Part shown: piece after piece, positions 20,705 through 32,296 of the stretch
Position numbering within the stretch: position 1 is the first letter of the stretch
Layout of the letters: every line of letters starts with the position of its first letter
NCBI GenBank assembly: GCA_002633005.1
Contig: NMRA01000293.1
Span: 271,198-335,197 of the forward strand
Reading direction: 5' to 3'
DNA length: 64,000 bases
Source of the DNA: Phoronis australis
Lineage: Eukaryota; Phoronida; Phoronidae
Translations under genes and position numbers: made by a program
The notes under the pieces: generated by a model
Databases searched by the model: none
Told to the model about the DNA's origin: nothing
What the model saw: the letters and a program-made list of their open reading frames with translations, nothing else

Positions 20705-23354
20705 CTGAAACGATAACAACTCTTATTACCACTAACAGTAGCTGATATGTCATCTAATCTTTCATGACAACAATGCAATTTGGAACTGGAAAGTACATTA
20801 ATTTAATATTAATTGAATGTGAGTGGAAGATAATAAATCAAATCTAAATTTTTCAAAATGCTGTGAAAAACATTGCAAAATACTGTGTTTGATGTTTTAT
20901 AATTTATCATCAAAAACTAACATGCACAGAGAATGACTATAGAAAATTAAAGCATTACTTTCAGACCTGTATACCAACAAAACTTTGCATTTGAGTACCT
21001 TGGATACCAACTTTTACAGATCTATCAGTACATTTACTTTGCAGAGTTTCATGTGGAAACCAAACAATGAAAATTCAAACTTTTCAAAATCTTAGTATAA
21101 TGAAACTGTACTTTTCCTATCCGTTATTTATCTTTGGAACAGTTTAAAACATGTAGTGATTTGATCACCAATTTTCAGAATTATTCTAAGGAGTTTAGTT
21201 GGTGGACTAAGCTTGCAGTAAAGACAAGATCTATGATATGGTTCCTTTATTTAAGTTACGATAATACATATATATATCTTTAAAAAAACATGCCACAATT
21301 GTGATTATATACACAACAAAGAAGAATTCCTTACTTCAAAAGTTATGCTCATTTCATAAACCAAAACATATCTATAAGAAGTGTTCAAAGTGCACTAGAC
21401 ACAACTGTTTTACATCACATGACATATGTTCTTAACCATTCCACTAAAATTTGGAAAAAATGTTCATTGAAAGCATCTATAAACATTATACTCCAGTACT
21501 GGCTGTCAAAAAAACCTTGACTGACGCCAATGGCTCTGCAGGCTGCAAAGTCAGTACAGCCACCATGTGCGTAAGAAAACAACTTCACAACTTGCATGAA
21601 TATAAATTCGATAGTACCTTTTTCGATACGACACTGACATTCTCCAGAATAACGTGGCAAAAACGGGATGTTCCCTCTTTTCAGAAGTTATTTTCTTCAC
21701 AGCTACAAATGTGCACCCTTTCACACTTTGCCATTTTGACAACAATACATATTTAGCAGGAGATAGCCAGAATCAAGCGAAGTAAACAATCCACTAATCA
21801 TAGAAGTCGATGCTTACAGTTTAGGTCAATGACAATATCAAAGAGGCCTTGTCATTTGCTGATTATCTTGCTCTATTTAGAATGAATTGGAGCAAGTTCC
21901 CGACTTTGCAGCTGTTTTTTTTGATTAAAATAATACAACTGATTTTTTAATTTCTAATGTAAACACCTTCATCCATTTCTATAATTAGCTCACCACTAAG
22001 TGAGTAACTAAATAATCTGCTTCAAACTTGCATATTTTTGCCTGGTCCTGCATACTGCAAGCCAAACTACTATACGAGTCCAAATTTTTTGCGAACGGTA
22101 CACAGGCTTGCATTTTACATAAAAAATTCTACACATTGCCTCTGATGTTCAAGTGAGACATGCTGCTATTAACTGGTCATTGACCAAATGTTAGGTTGAC
22201 AAGTAATGCCTTTGGGGAGATATTTTCCAGACACCCCTGACATTAAAGTACAAAATAAGAACTCAGGTGGCAATGACAGATGATAAGTTAAACTATTAAA
22301 ATTCCACATAAAAACACAGAAGGCAGATTTACACACACTACTGGTGGTCAAAAGTACAAGACAAGGAGCAATCTCACTTCAAAGATGAAAACAGATGAAT
22401 CCTTAGTGAGTATTCATAGCATGTTGTGCAGTTCAACCAGATCTTACCTGCATTATGCTTTTTAACTATAAAGAAATGGCTGGTTAGAAAGCAGCTGAAT
22501 GAAATTTAACATCACAAAAAATATCTATCATTTTATGTCAACTCTTCTTGACAGTAGTTTTAAAATAGTGTATATCAACCTAGTCCATCGTTAAGCATTC
22601 CCACCATCATTTGTCTGGCAACACGATTTGCACACCAACTATCTACCATCTTTTTAAGGGTTACTAAAACTCAATGAAAAACTGTATGGAAACACCAATA
22701 ATCTAAACGTGTCCCAACCCAACAGCTGTCATCAAACCAAATTCAATTACTAAAATACATCGTTTTCGCTTATTTTTGGATGGTATTTTTTCATGGAAAA
22801 TAGTCCCAGCCCAACTTTTCTTGAGGGTGTCACTTTCAGAAGCCAAGCAGTTTGAAAAATCATCAGTTTCAGTCCACAATATTGCAATTAATTGCAGACA
22901 GTGTATCCATCATTTATGAGATGATAGCTCTCCTCCAGGCAAAACAACTTAGATCAGTGTTCATGACATTGATAGTTGGGGACTCACGGTTCTTAAACAA
23001 ATCTCTTGATGAAGTATGCAGTGAAACTGACAGGAAGTATTCGTAAAATTCTGTATTCACAAAGTCCGTTTAATTCTGCCACAATAGGCAAAATTTCCAG
23101 TCTCTCAATTCGTCTAGACAAATCATGACAGGAGTGGGAATAAGTAAATGAAATGAACAAGAGAGGCCATAGATCAAGGGAATATTAGGTGCTGAATCAT
23201 TAAATGAATACTGAAAAGAAAATTTACAAAAAGTTACCATTACAATTTTCAGTACTTCAAGAGACCTATTAAGTCACCACTTAACAAACATGTGTAATCA
23301 CTACATTGCGTACATGGCTAGGAGCGTATTTTGACCATTAGAGTAGCCACTGAC
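20705..23354. other. Intron between exons 17 and 18 (2.65 kb)
   Basis: Long A+T-rich intron. Several short open frames on both strands but no recognisable domain, tandem repeat or transposon end. Confidence 0.5.
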
Positions 23355-23498
23355 CTCTGGACACTCCAGTCCGACCTGGTCCCGTCTTTAGCCTTGGATG
23401 AAGCATAAAGTTCTCCTTCCACATCAGATCACAGGCAAAGTGGCCCGGCTCAAAGTGAAGGTTAGCCTCCATGTATGTCTCACGCTCATCTTCAGAAT
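23355..23498 (-). CDS. SZT2: SZT2-like exon 17
   Basis: Phase 1 in, phase 1 out (CCAGAG|GTCAGT). It encodes SEDERETYMEANLHFEPGHF, ACDLMWKENFMLHPRLKTGP and GRTGVSRG, then joins exon 18 (MTALRTVLNTFSV). The FxPGHFxCDxxW ... HPRLKxGP block is strongly SZT2-like. Confidence 0.93.
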
Positions 23499-23935
23499 CT
23501 GAACAATATGCAGACACTGATTAGGAAAATTACAGTGAACATGCGTTGAGGCTAAAAGTATTCAGACAAAATGGCCAAGAATTACCCGCCATGATGGTCA
23601 TTTTGTAATTGGAATTTTGTTGCCATAACAACTATTACCAGTAATTTTTGCTCTTAAGAGAATTAGCCATCTTGATGGTATAACGGCACTTTGTAAAATA
23701 CACGCAACTGTATATCACTGAAATAGAAATGGGGCAAAAAATATACAAAATTCAAACTCCTTGCAACTGGAATTTAATCATTGACCAACCATCTCTTTAA
23801 TAACTTATCTCCACTTCTAATGAACAGAAAGTAACAAAAGCAAGTTATTAAATAAATATGCATCAAATTAGAGGCAAAAATGATGGACACCAACACCAGT
23901 CATCATGGATAAGTCTTGCTATTGTATGAGCTCAC

Positions 23936-24089
23936 CGGAAGTGAATCCAGAGATGGCCGACACATTAGAGTTTCGCCTCCGATTCATGGCCACATCTAGC
24001 TCCTCCTGTTGCCAGATGTCTTCATCAGCCTCTGGCACTAACAACTTGTTACACATGCGAGTCTCGTTCAGTTCTTGAAGAAGCAGATG
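23936..24089 (-). CDS. SZT2: SZT2-like exon 16
   Basis: Phase 0 in, phase 1 out (TCCG|GTGAGC). It encodes HLLLQELNETRMCNKLLVPE, an acidic EADEDIWQQEELD segment and a basic RRRNSNVSAISGFTS. Human SZT2 has a similar LLL-EL-x-R...LLVPE block (from memory). The preceding intron (24090-26749) carries the SINE and the composite repeat. Confidence 0.9.
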
Positions 24090-24956
24090 CTGCACAAAGA
24101 TTGATCTTCGTTAATTCAACACAACAACGGAACAAAAACGACAATTTGCTAAAATTTGACCAATACAAAGCATGCTCTGTCACGTTACAAAACACACGCC
24201 AACTGAAAATATTTTTCTCCCATTTAGTTCACAGCGTGGTGGAAAAGGGAATCTTATTTTGCTGACATTTTTAAGATAATCATTTAAAAAAATCTTTATT
24301 AGTACTGCAACAGTACACTCAGTTGTACCATGTTAAATTAAGTATTTTCTCAGTGTACTAGTCATTAAACCTTGTTTGATGACATCTCTGTCACCCAACA
24401 ATAAATGGTTAAGTTGACTGTATCAAACGAATGCAAACAGCTTATTTATGAAAATGGATAAACAACTCCGTTTGGCAATTTGTGGGACAAAATTCCTGAA
24501 GAAGTAACATCATTGCAATTTAATTAGTTCATTGAATTGTTTGCTAAATGAATCAGATCTACTGCTTTGTCTGAAACAAATTCAACACTTTAAAAGTTGA
24601 CCCTATTGAACGCACAGTCTTGCGAAGTCCGTTTCATTCATCACAATAGGCTGGCCAAATACAAGACCATGTTACAAGACGTACACAGGACAACTCTTAA
24701 TGAAGAATCTTCAGGCTTGATGTTCAAGTGATACTATGCCAAATGAAACTAGTTAGTAATTACTTACCATTCACTACTCAGTGATGACAACTGACTTGTG
24801 TCATTTCTACTAACTTACCTTAACCATGATTTGTAAAAATTGCTATTAACATAAGATGCATATGCAAATGAAAAACACCAACCTCTATAGTCTTTGTTGC
24901 ATTATTAAGGATGCGTTATATTTATGTAATAAGAACCAAATCAATTGAGGGAGGAG

Positions 24957-25030
24957 GCAGTGTGACCTAGTGGGATACGTGTTCGCTTCGTGGGTTCTAG
25001 TCCCACTGGGCCACACTTCTAGATCATTGA
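24957..25030 (+). mobile_element. tRNA-derived SINE head, degraded
   Basis: GCAGTGTGACCTAGTGGGATA fits a pol III A box (TGACCTAGTGGG) and GGGTTCTAGTCCCACTGG fits a B box (GGTTCxAxTCC). The stem bases GCAGTGTG and CCACAC flank them, as in GGC-tRNA-like SINE heads such as those of fishes and other deuterostomes. The D-to-anticodon part is shortened, so it is not a working tRNA gene. Confidence 0.65.
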
Positions 25031-25082
25031 GTCAGGCCTCTAGCACCTCAGCTCAGTTTTAACTATATATTAATAAAGCACA

Positions 25083-26590
25083 ACAAGAGCAACGCAGAGC
25101 GTTGAAATGCCCCCACAATTGCACCGCATACGGTATCCTTCTAGGGTTGTTTATTGGAACCATAAAGTGGCCAGTAGAGGGCATATATGTAGTATGTTGT
25201 ACTTTGCAAAATGGAAAGGCATGGTCATTGTCTCCTCAATAGGCTAGGGGCAAAATGTGAGTGATCTTCATAATACAAGCACATCCTATACACCAGTTTC
25301 TTAAAGCACCACAGAAACATAGAATTAAAAACAAATTTACCAACATACGAGATTAGTACAGCATTAGAATGCCAGAAACAAATTTCTACTTGGAACTTTT
25401 CCTTCATAGTCACGAAGTAACACAAAGTATACACCTGAAGACCTATGAAAATACAGAGGTCAATGTAAAATACTACAATTGCCACTAGAGGCATACCGGT
25501 AGTCAGAATCATCCTTAAGTCGTCATCGTCCGTTGTCAACAACACATAAATACACTTGCTAAATTTAGTAAAGATCCTGCAAACGGTTTGTGAGATACAG
25601 CCATGGGCGCAAAAAAAAACTGCCACTAGGAGGCGCCACAGTAATCAAAGTCATGGGAAATTCAGCGTCAACCGTCCTCTTCATAGTAAGAGCATACATG
25701 CCAATTTTCACAATCATACTTATAGCGGTTTGGTTGATAGAGGGGTGGACGCCAAAAAACAGACTCAAAAACAGTAAAAATGGCCACTGGGTGTCGCAAA
25801 CTAGGTTGAATCCATCCGAAAACAGGAGGATAGCGTCATCGCACTAATAGGTGCCTACATACCAAATTTCATGAAAATCCGTTAAGGACTTGTGAAGATA
25901 CTGAGGTAAACGTAAAAAAAATAAAATTGCCACTAGGGGGCACACTGGTAGGCGGATCCGTCCAAAAGTCGTCATCGTCTGTTGTTAACATAATATAAAT
26001 ACACTTATTAACTTTCGTAACGATCCTGCGAACGGTTTAGGAGATACAGCCATAGGCGCAAAAAAACAAAACTGCCACTAGGAGGTGCCACAGTAGTCCA
26101 AATCGTCTGAAAATCATTGTCAGCTGTCCTCTTTATAGTAAGCACATACACGCCAATTTTCACAATCATCCTTTGAGCGGTTTGGTTGATAGAGGGGTGG
26201 ACGCACAAAAACAGACTCAAAAACACTAAAAATGGCCACTAGGTGGCGCAAACTATGTCGAATCCATCTGAAAACGGCAGGATAGCGTCATCTCACTAAT
26301 AGGTGCCTACATACCAAATTTCATGAAAATCCGTTAGGGACTTTTTAAGATACAAAGGTAAGCGTAAAAAACTAAAATTGCCACTAGGGGGCACACCGGT
26401 AGTCGGATCCGTCCGAAAGTTCGCACATGCCGTCCCATTCATGAATGGAACACGTGTGCCAAATTTCATGAACGTATGTCAAAGGGTTTTGGAGATAAAG
26501 CAGCGGACGCCGGACGGACGCCACCCGGACGGACGGAAGGGGATGACGGCATAATGCGTCCACATATAAATATGTGGGTGCATAAAAATG
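25083..26590 (+). mobile_element. Composite repeat A with CTCF-like motif array
   Basis: Starts ACAAGAGCAACGCAGAGCG-TTGAAATGCCCCCAC and ends in a hairpin, CCACATATAAATATGTGG-GTGCATAAAA. The start and end words (AATGCSCCCAC and GTGGGYGCAT) are inverted. Inside are subunits spaced about 135-165 bp, with cores at 25482, 25623, 25784, 25930, 26075, 26236 and 26381. Three subunit types alternate (CCACTAGGGGGCAC, CCACTAGGAGGYGC and CCACTAGGTGGCGC or its variant CCACTGGGTGTCGC), so the higher-order period is about 450 bp. Between cores are CGAATCCATC, CCAAATTTCATGAAAATC and GGAGATACAGC words. No transposase. It lies in the intron between exons 15 and 16. Confidence 0.8.
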
Positions 26591-26749
26591 GTTCCAGGTG
26601 ATCAGTGCAATGGGCTCACCTGAGTGGCACGCGCGTGTCTGGTACAACGTGTAACAGACTGCCTGCTATTATTTTTTTTAATACCATTGCTTGATTAGTT
26701 ATGGTTGTATTGTACCTCCCATTGTATTGCATACACACAGGATACTCAC

Positions 26750-26846
26750 TTGGTTGACTACCTGACAGGTATGTTTAATATTAGTCAACACCTTGGCGTA
26801 CACCTTCATCAGTTCGTGTAGTCTCTCAGAGTCATTCTCATTCTCC
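26750..26846 (-). CDS. SZT2: SZT2-like exon 15
   Basis: 97 bp, phase 2 in and phase 0 out (ACCAA|GTGAGT). It encodes ENENDSERLHELMKVYAKVL and TNIKHTCQVVNQ, one amphipathic helix. It follows the VFFHTR strand and is followed by the HLLLQELNETR helix of exon 16. It is too short for a long-ORF search but both borders are good. Confidence 0.86.
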
Positions 26847-27657
26847 CTAGAAACACTATTTGAATTACACGAGACAGGAAATATCCAGATTTACAGTAAT
26901 TCTGTTGTCAAGTCATCATTCAGTTAACTATTCACAATGACAAATGAGCCAATATTCTAGAAATGGAGTCAGAAAATAACATAAAAATGATGTAGAACAT
27001 GAACATAAAAGTATCCCCCAGCCAGTTAATAAGTTAGGCATTTTAAAAGTATGCAGCAGGAATCTTGGTGATTTTATCAGGGTAAGTCAAGCAGGTTGTA
27101 TACATTACTGAACAGAAAAGTGAAACTGGGAAAATCAGAGTGCAATTAACACCAAAGACACTTGTACAAGACAGTACTTTGTACAGTGATACCTGGTGGT
27201 GAGTCACCAAACTGCAGGCAGTGTTCAGCCCTGACAGTAGTAGGAGTTGGACATTCTCAGTTACCTGTAGCGTTTTAAGGTCATGTAGCCTTCGGACACT
27301 ATGCTTTATGAACTGAACTTTCAAAAACGTTGTTATGAATTGTTTTTAAAATGTTCCACTTTTATACGAAGAAGTAACAAGAAATTGGACTTTATAATTT
27401 TTATGAAAAAAATCAAAAGTTAAATAAAACAAATAAATGAAATACTATAAAAACTGCAACGGATTTTTTAGATTCCATCTTGAACATTTGCATCAAACGA
27501 AATTTGTTCATGACATGGATACTACTCTGCTATGAAAGCACCTTATCGCTAAATTTCATTAAAAACACAATGTCATGGTCACATGACCCAATTAATGGCA
27601 GATAATGGCTAAATATACAGACTTGTCGATAAGGAGAAAAAATTATTCCAACAATAC
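26847..27657. other. Intron between exons 14 and 15
   Basis: Nothing recognised. A minus-strand open frame at 27043-27324 has no domain and I treat it as chance. Confidence 0.5.
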
Positions 27658-27820
27658 CTGGTATGAAAGAACACTTCAACCACGTCATTCTGCAGTCTCA
27701 TGATGAGCCAGAAATCTGGAAGGAGTGGACGCTTAACCGTGTAGTTAGAGGACATGTCAGTCAACGGATTGGTCTCTTCCGACTCACTGTTTCCACTGGA
27801 GTCTCCCTCATAACCAGACA
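27658..27820 (-). CDS. SZT2: SZT2-like exon 14
   Basis: Phase 1 in, phase 2 out (ACCAG|GTATTG). A Ser/Glu-rich start (GYEGDSSGNSESEETNPLTD) leads into an ordered beta-type segment, LLPDFWLIMRLQNDVVEVFF HTR. This fits the SZT2 pattern of an FWLIMRL strand followed by a strand ending VFFHxR. The exon continues into exon 15 with ENENDSERLHEL. Confidence 0.88.
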
Positions 27821-28097
27821 CTAAAGGTGACAAGGAGTTAATGACAATTCCACTTCACATTCATGAATCAAACGAAATGAACACTAAAATAAAAAGCATG
27901 ACTCTCAGTGCATCAAGTGAAATGGTACAAATAACAATTCGAGTGAATTGAAAGTATGTGAAACTATCATATGCCGTACTACTCTGTCCCGAACCAATGA
28001 TCACCACGTCCCCCTGTACTGTACGACGTGACCTCTTTCAATTCTGTTAGGTCATCATCAATGTCAATGCCAGACATGCATGGCCGCATTCTTCCTC

Positions 28098-28259
28098 CAG
28101 TCCAAATTTCAGCTGTTTTGTGGCAGCTTACTCTGTTACTCACAAATGACCTACTTTCACAACAAAATCAACCATTTTCAGTCCAAACTTCAGCTGTTTT
28201 AAGGCAGCTTACTCTGTTACTCACAAATGACCTACTTTCACAACAAAATCAACCATTTT
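28098..28259. repeat. 81-bp tandem duplication, 2 copies
   Basis: CAGTCCAAATTTCAGCTGTT... at 28098-28178 is repeated at 28179-28259 with a few changes. The period is a multiple of three and gives a plus-strand open frame, which I do not consider a gene. Confidence 0.9.
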
Positions 28260-28340
28260 CCATTCGAATCAACTATTAGTAGGACGACACCTCCCACACT
28301 TCCAATTAAGTATCATCCTTGGAAGTCAGCCAGTTCTTAC

Positions 28341-28694
28341 CTTCTCCAGTACAGCTACCTCGGCTACTACTGAATACACTGGACAACTTCCTCTCCATGT
28401 TACCCACCGGACCCGACACATTTCGTGACCTCACACCCCCTGGTTGAGTACCAGCTGTGGTGGTGGGCCCTGATGAGTGGCGCGAACGTGGCGCAATGGG
28501 TGTGCCACGCAGAGATGCACAAGTGACGGGGGTCTGAGGTGTGCTGGAGTAACGCTTGTGTCGCAAAATTGACTTCAGGGGCAGCAGGTCTTCTCCAACC
28601 GCACGAGTGGAAGGCAGACTCTCTGTGCTAGCAGCTTTCTTGATCTGAACACGGCGTGCATTGAGAGATGACAGGCTGCTCAAGTCGTGGACTC
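28341..28694 (-). CDS. SZT2: SZT2-like exon 13 (basic, Ser-rich)
   Basis: 354 bp, phase 1 in and phase 1 out (GAGAAG|GTAAGA). A positively charged, Ser/Pro/Thr-rich and presumably disordered segment. It contains SILRHKRYSSTPQTPV and two copies of the pattern RSRxxSGP (RSRHSSGP and RSRNVSGP, about 22 residues apart), which fit basophilic-kinase and 14-3-3 consensus sites. No folded domain is visible. The continuous frame and strong splice sites support real coding. Confidence 0.85.
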
Positions 28695-29426
28695 CTGCAG
28701 AGAAGTGCAGAAGTGCATTTACTAAATCAAACGCTTTCTGGGCTTAACTCCAGTTATTGTACACTGTGTTATGAAAACAAATTCCCCAACTTACATCCAA
28801 AAAACACAACAGGGCTGTCCTGAATTACATGGCAATAGAACTCTCCTTTTTCCTGGAGATAACAAAGCGCATGACCTAGTTTTGGGTATCAGGCACATTT
28901 TCATGTCTCATTGAAGTCGGGAAGGTGAACAATTTCAGATCACACATCCACAGGTATTTGTCCAGTTTATCAAACTTTTTCGCGTTGGAGATGCAAACTC
29001 CATCACAGCAGTAATAATTTCTTGGCTTTGAAAGAATGAATAGATTAATGCAATCAAGACTTGAAAACAATCAGACAACAACAAATAACATGTAAAATTT
29101 CAGTGGCACAAAAACGAGACAGCAAATGTGCCTGACAGATGTTTACGGCATTGTGGGTAAATAGAGCATTATGGGTAAATACAGCGTGATTCAAGTGTCA
29201 TTGTGTAATCTGGGACAACCCTATTAGTATGTACTTTGGTCATAATTTCAAGATCATTTTTATCCCTAGAATGAAAGTAATACTTTTATGTCACTAAATG
29301 AAAACAACCCAAGCGGCTTTTTACTAATAATAGCAACCTCTTTGAATGCATTTCTTACTTATAGGAAAAGAATGTTATGGACACATACTGTCCAACAAAA
29401 TGACTATTGTCTAATCACAACCTTAC
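28695..29426. other. Intron between exons 12 and 13
   Basis: Nothing recognised. Confidence 0.5.
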
Positions 29427-29676
29427 CCTCTTGTGCAACATTATCATGGGTCGATGGGGCAACAGCTGTCACTGCAGCGCCATCTTCAGAGCCAGCGCTC
29501 CCAGGACGTAACCGGGATAGGAACACGGTCTCCGAATTGACTCGCTTTATGTTTTTTTGCGATTCAGCCACCAGTGATTGACTGGCTGCCTGTAACACTT
29601 CAGATACGCTAGGGTGAACGTCGACAGGTAAGTCTTGCACAGCCAATTTGTCCAGAGACTCCGATTCATCAAGAAT
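29427..29676 (-). CDS. SZT2: SZT2-like exon 12
   Basis: 250 bp, phase 0 in and phase 1 out (AAGAGG|GTAAGG). It encodes ILDESESLDKLAVQDLPVDV, a helical segment (VSEVLQAASQSLVAESQKNI) and a Gly/Ala/Ser-rich tail. Weakly conserved linker-type sequence. It is assigned to SZT2 from its continuous phase with exons 11 and 13 and from good splice sites (TTTTTTGCAG and GGTAAGG). Confidence 0.83.
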
Positions 29677-30450
29677 CTGCAAAAAATGGGGTGCATTCGT
29701 TATACTCCCAGTCACTGAGGGACAACAATATCGTCTTAAATTGATTATAGTTGCTTGAGTCTATTCAAATATTGTCCCAAAGAGTATCAATCCAGACTGA
29801 AATCATTCAGTATGAAAATACATCCACCCTTTTCTATTTAGTAATGTCTCCAGATGATTTGGTCTACAACTGTTACACAAAATTCATTGAGCTTGAATAC
29901 TACATATTGGCAACTTTTATCAACAAATTTGTTTAAGCTTTAATTTTTGGTGCATACCTTAATTATTCAAGGGTTCACATTACTGAAAAATCTCAACAAA
30001 TTGGGACACACTAAACAATGTAATTTTATCTGCCAGTTTTTTCATGAAAAACAGGCAGCAGCAAATCAACGCACAAATAATTACTGATGGTTTCGATGTA
30101 TTTGTTTCGTAACAAAAATAGAATCTGAAGGATGGTAAGAAATATTTAGGAAATTGATTTGATGAGACTAAATGCAGTAATTCGCTTTTGTTTTTAACCA
30201 GCTAAACAGTAAGACGTGCAGCTTATCTGTAGCACTAAGACTTACATCGTCGCCATTAATAATCCAGGTTAGATCAGCGATTAATAAATTATAATTTAAT
30301 AGAATTGTTACAGTAACTGTCTCTGGATACTTGTAAAGCATCTTGAATCAGAAAAATGAAAAACCACAGGCTCAAGAATATGTTTAATTTTTTATTTCTT
30401 TCTTGTATTTCATTAATAGTATTGCTGTGAATTCATTGCCCACTTCTCAC
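29677..30450. other. Intron between exons 11 and 12
   Basis: Nothing recognised. Confidence 0.5.
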
Positions 30451-30831
30451 CTGTATTGAGCTGCCACTACTCCTATCATTGTAGCCACCATCTGCATACA
30501 CACTCTGACATTGGTCACGGTCAGGCGTTGGCTCAACCAGACTTATTTTGATCTTGTCTGCTCTGGTGTCCACTGGCGCCATCTGTTGGTCGTCGTCGCC
30601 GCCTAATTCCTCCTCGATCTGTGTAAATGAATTGGTGGTGTTGAACACATCTCCTTCGTACTCATGGTGACAGGCTTCGGATGTTTTATCTGGTGATTGT
30701 TGGTCAGTCAACAGCTCCAGTCTAGATGTCACTGCTAGTAGTGTATTACTGCGCACTCTGTCAGCAACAAGGAAGTAGTAGTCTCCCTCGCGGTTGACAT
30801 GGTAACCAGGCACGTTCATCCGCTCAAACTC
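30451..30831 (-). CDS. SZT2: SZT2-like exon 11
   Basis: 381 bp, phase 0/0. It opens with EFERMNVPGYHVNREGDYYF and LVADRVRSNTLLA, completing the block begun in exon 10. It then passes into a long acidic linker (YEGDVFNTTNSFTQIEEELG) and ends in a Ser-rich stretch before CAG|GTGAGA. The acceptor (TATTTGAAG) has a poor pyrimidine tract but is fixed by phase and by the conserved FVEEF junction. Confidence 0.86.
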
Positions 30832-31252
30832 CTTCAAATAAATCAAGAGCTCAGCAAGAATTCTTGTAAATGAAGACAAACAAGTTCCACGCATGGACAT
30901 TAACCTACAAAATCCTAATTACTCTTTGCTGAAACGAGAAACTCCACCAGGTGTTGATCTATATAAGGTCAAAAAAGCAGATTTGGTTCTGGACTAACCC
31001 AACTCATTTTGAGACATGCGCTCTCACATTTAAAAAATACGCTTGTGTACATTAATTTCAACCAATGTCTCGTTTTTTTTGAAAAGCTGCACAAAGGCAT
31101 GTAAGCAAACTGGCAAGCGAGGTTTGAAACACCATGATTTTCCATGCGATGAGTAATAAATGATTGTCCTTTGTTCATCTCACGTGGACTCTCGTCTTAG
31201 CAAAAGTGAGCAACTAGATGAGAACTAACGAATGCATTTCTGGCCGAATCAT

Positions 31253-31420
31253 AGAGACCATGCTCTGAATACAATGACACAATAGGACAAGCCAAGAGAC
31301 CATGCTCTGTACAGAATGGCACAATAGGCCAAGCCAAGAGACCATGCTCTAAACAGAATGGCACAATAGGCCAAGCCAAGAGACCATGCTCTAAACAGAA
31401 TGACACAATAGGCCAAGCCA
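31253..31420. repeat. 42-bp minisatellite, 4 copies, open frame on minus strand
   Basis: AGAGACCATGCTCTAAACAG... units begin at 31253, 31295, 31337 and 31379. On the minus strand each codes for a 14-residue LAWPIVPFCxEHGL unit in the same frame as exon 10, in which it would be read if the intron were retained. Two other frames are partly open too, so the frame may only reflect the period. Confidence 0.93.
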
Positions 31421-31619
31421 AATTTGAAGAGCCTGATCTCAAGTAATAACAAACTGTCAGTGCTTTCCAAGCTTTGAAATCATGTCCAGCCTGCCTAATG
31501 AGCAATTTGAGACCAACTTCAAATGGTAATTCATCAAATTGAATATTCTTCGTAATAGTGGAAGAAGGTTGATAGCCACTCTGTGAATGAAGAAGGTTCA
31601 TAGCCCTTCTGTGAATTAC

Positions 31620-31878
31620 CTCTACAAACTTGTCCATGCTTTGCTCCGGGCCGTACACAAAATGTAAAGGTAACTGTTCATATATGCACGTATCTCTCTT
31701 TTGCACATCTTTCACGTGAGTGGCCACAAAGTTCAGTGTCTCTGTCGTAATTGGTGCAGTATTGCGCAGAGCTGATGCCCGCTCGTCTGTCAATAGCCAA
31801 TAAATTTCATCCTTACAAGTTAAAACAGCCTTCTGTTGGAACTCAGGAATGTTATTCAGGGGGTCGCCTGCGAGGAAC
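31620..31878 (-). CDS. SZT2: SZT2-like exon 10
   Basis: Phase 2 in, phase 0 out (GTAGAG|GTAATT). It encodes 86 residues including CKDEIYWLLTDERASALRNT, ETLNFVATHVKDV and LPLHFVYGPEQSMDKFVE, the start of a conserved SZT2 block of the form LxFVxGxExSxxxFxEEF. The boundary is placed at the GTAATT because exon 11 then continues as FVE-EFERMNVPGY. The frame stays open past the donor for well over 100 codons through a 42-bp minisatellite, which I take as intron. Confidence 0.9.
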
Positions 31879-32296
31879 CTAAAAATCACAAAAATGTTAA
31901 GACATTCAGGTAGCAAACAGGGAGAACATGCCATCACGAATATATTTCTAACCCCCCCTTCCGTAACATAATTGAATGACTCACATGCAAATGGCAAGTG
32001 ATTACTGACATTCAAGTTACTTGTGCAAAAGATTTAGCACATGTATGATGTATGTGTTACCACAGTACAAAATCACATTCCTTTAACATAGTAGTCTTAA
32101 ATAACATTTGTCCACTGTTCTGCAAACAGATAGTTGTAAAATTCCAGATGGTTGGGAACACCGTCACAAAAATAAACCTGCCAGTCCATGTGAATCGCCT
32201 AATCAGCACTGAAGAACGAACTTTGTGATCACACGAGTTTGCTAACACACACTTCAGCAAATTGAGGTCACTCTAAAAAAGGAAGCTAAGACTAAC

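Noticed and set aside
21451-21756. 101-codon plus-strand open frame in the intron between exons 17 and 18
   Set aside because: No domain, no splice signals of note, and the opposite strand is open as well.
24957-25030. A genuine tRNA gene
   Set aside because: A and B boxes are present but the part between them is too short for a normal D-arm and anticodon arm, so a SINE head fits better.
25225-25626. 133-codon minus-strand open frame with hydrophobic stretches
   Set aside because: It runs into the composite repeat and its sequence changes with the repeat subunits; no domain; likely chance in A+T-rich DNA.
26510-26590. CRISPR-like or hairpin terminator at the end of the composite repeat
   Set aside because: The CCACATAT/ATATGTGG hairpin is part of a mobile-element end in a eukaryotic intron; there is no spacer structure.
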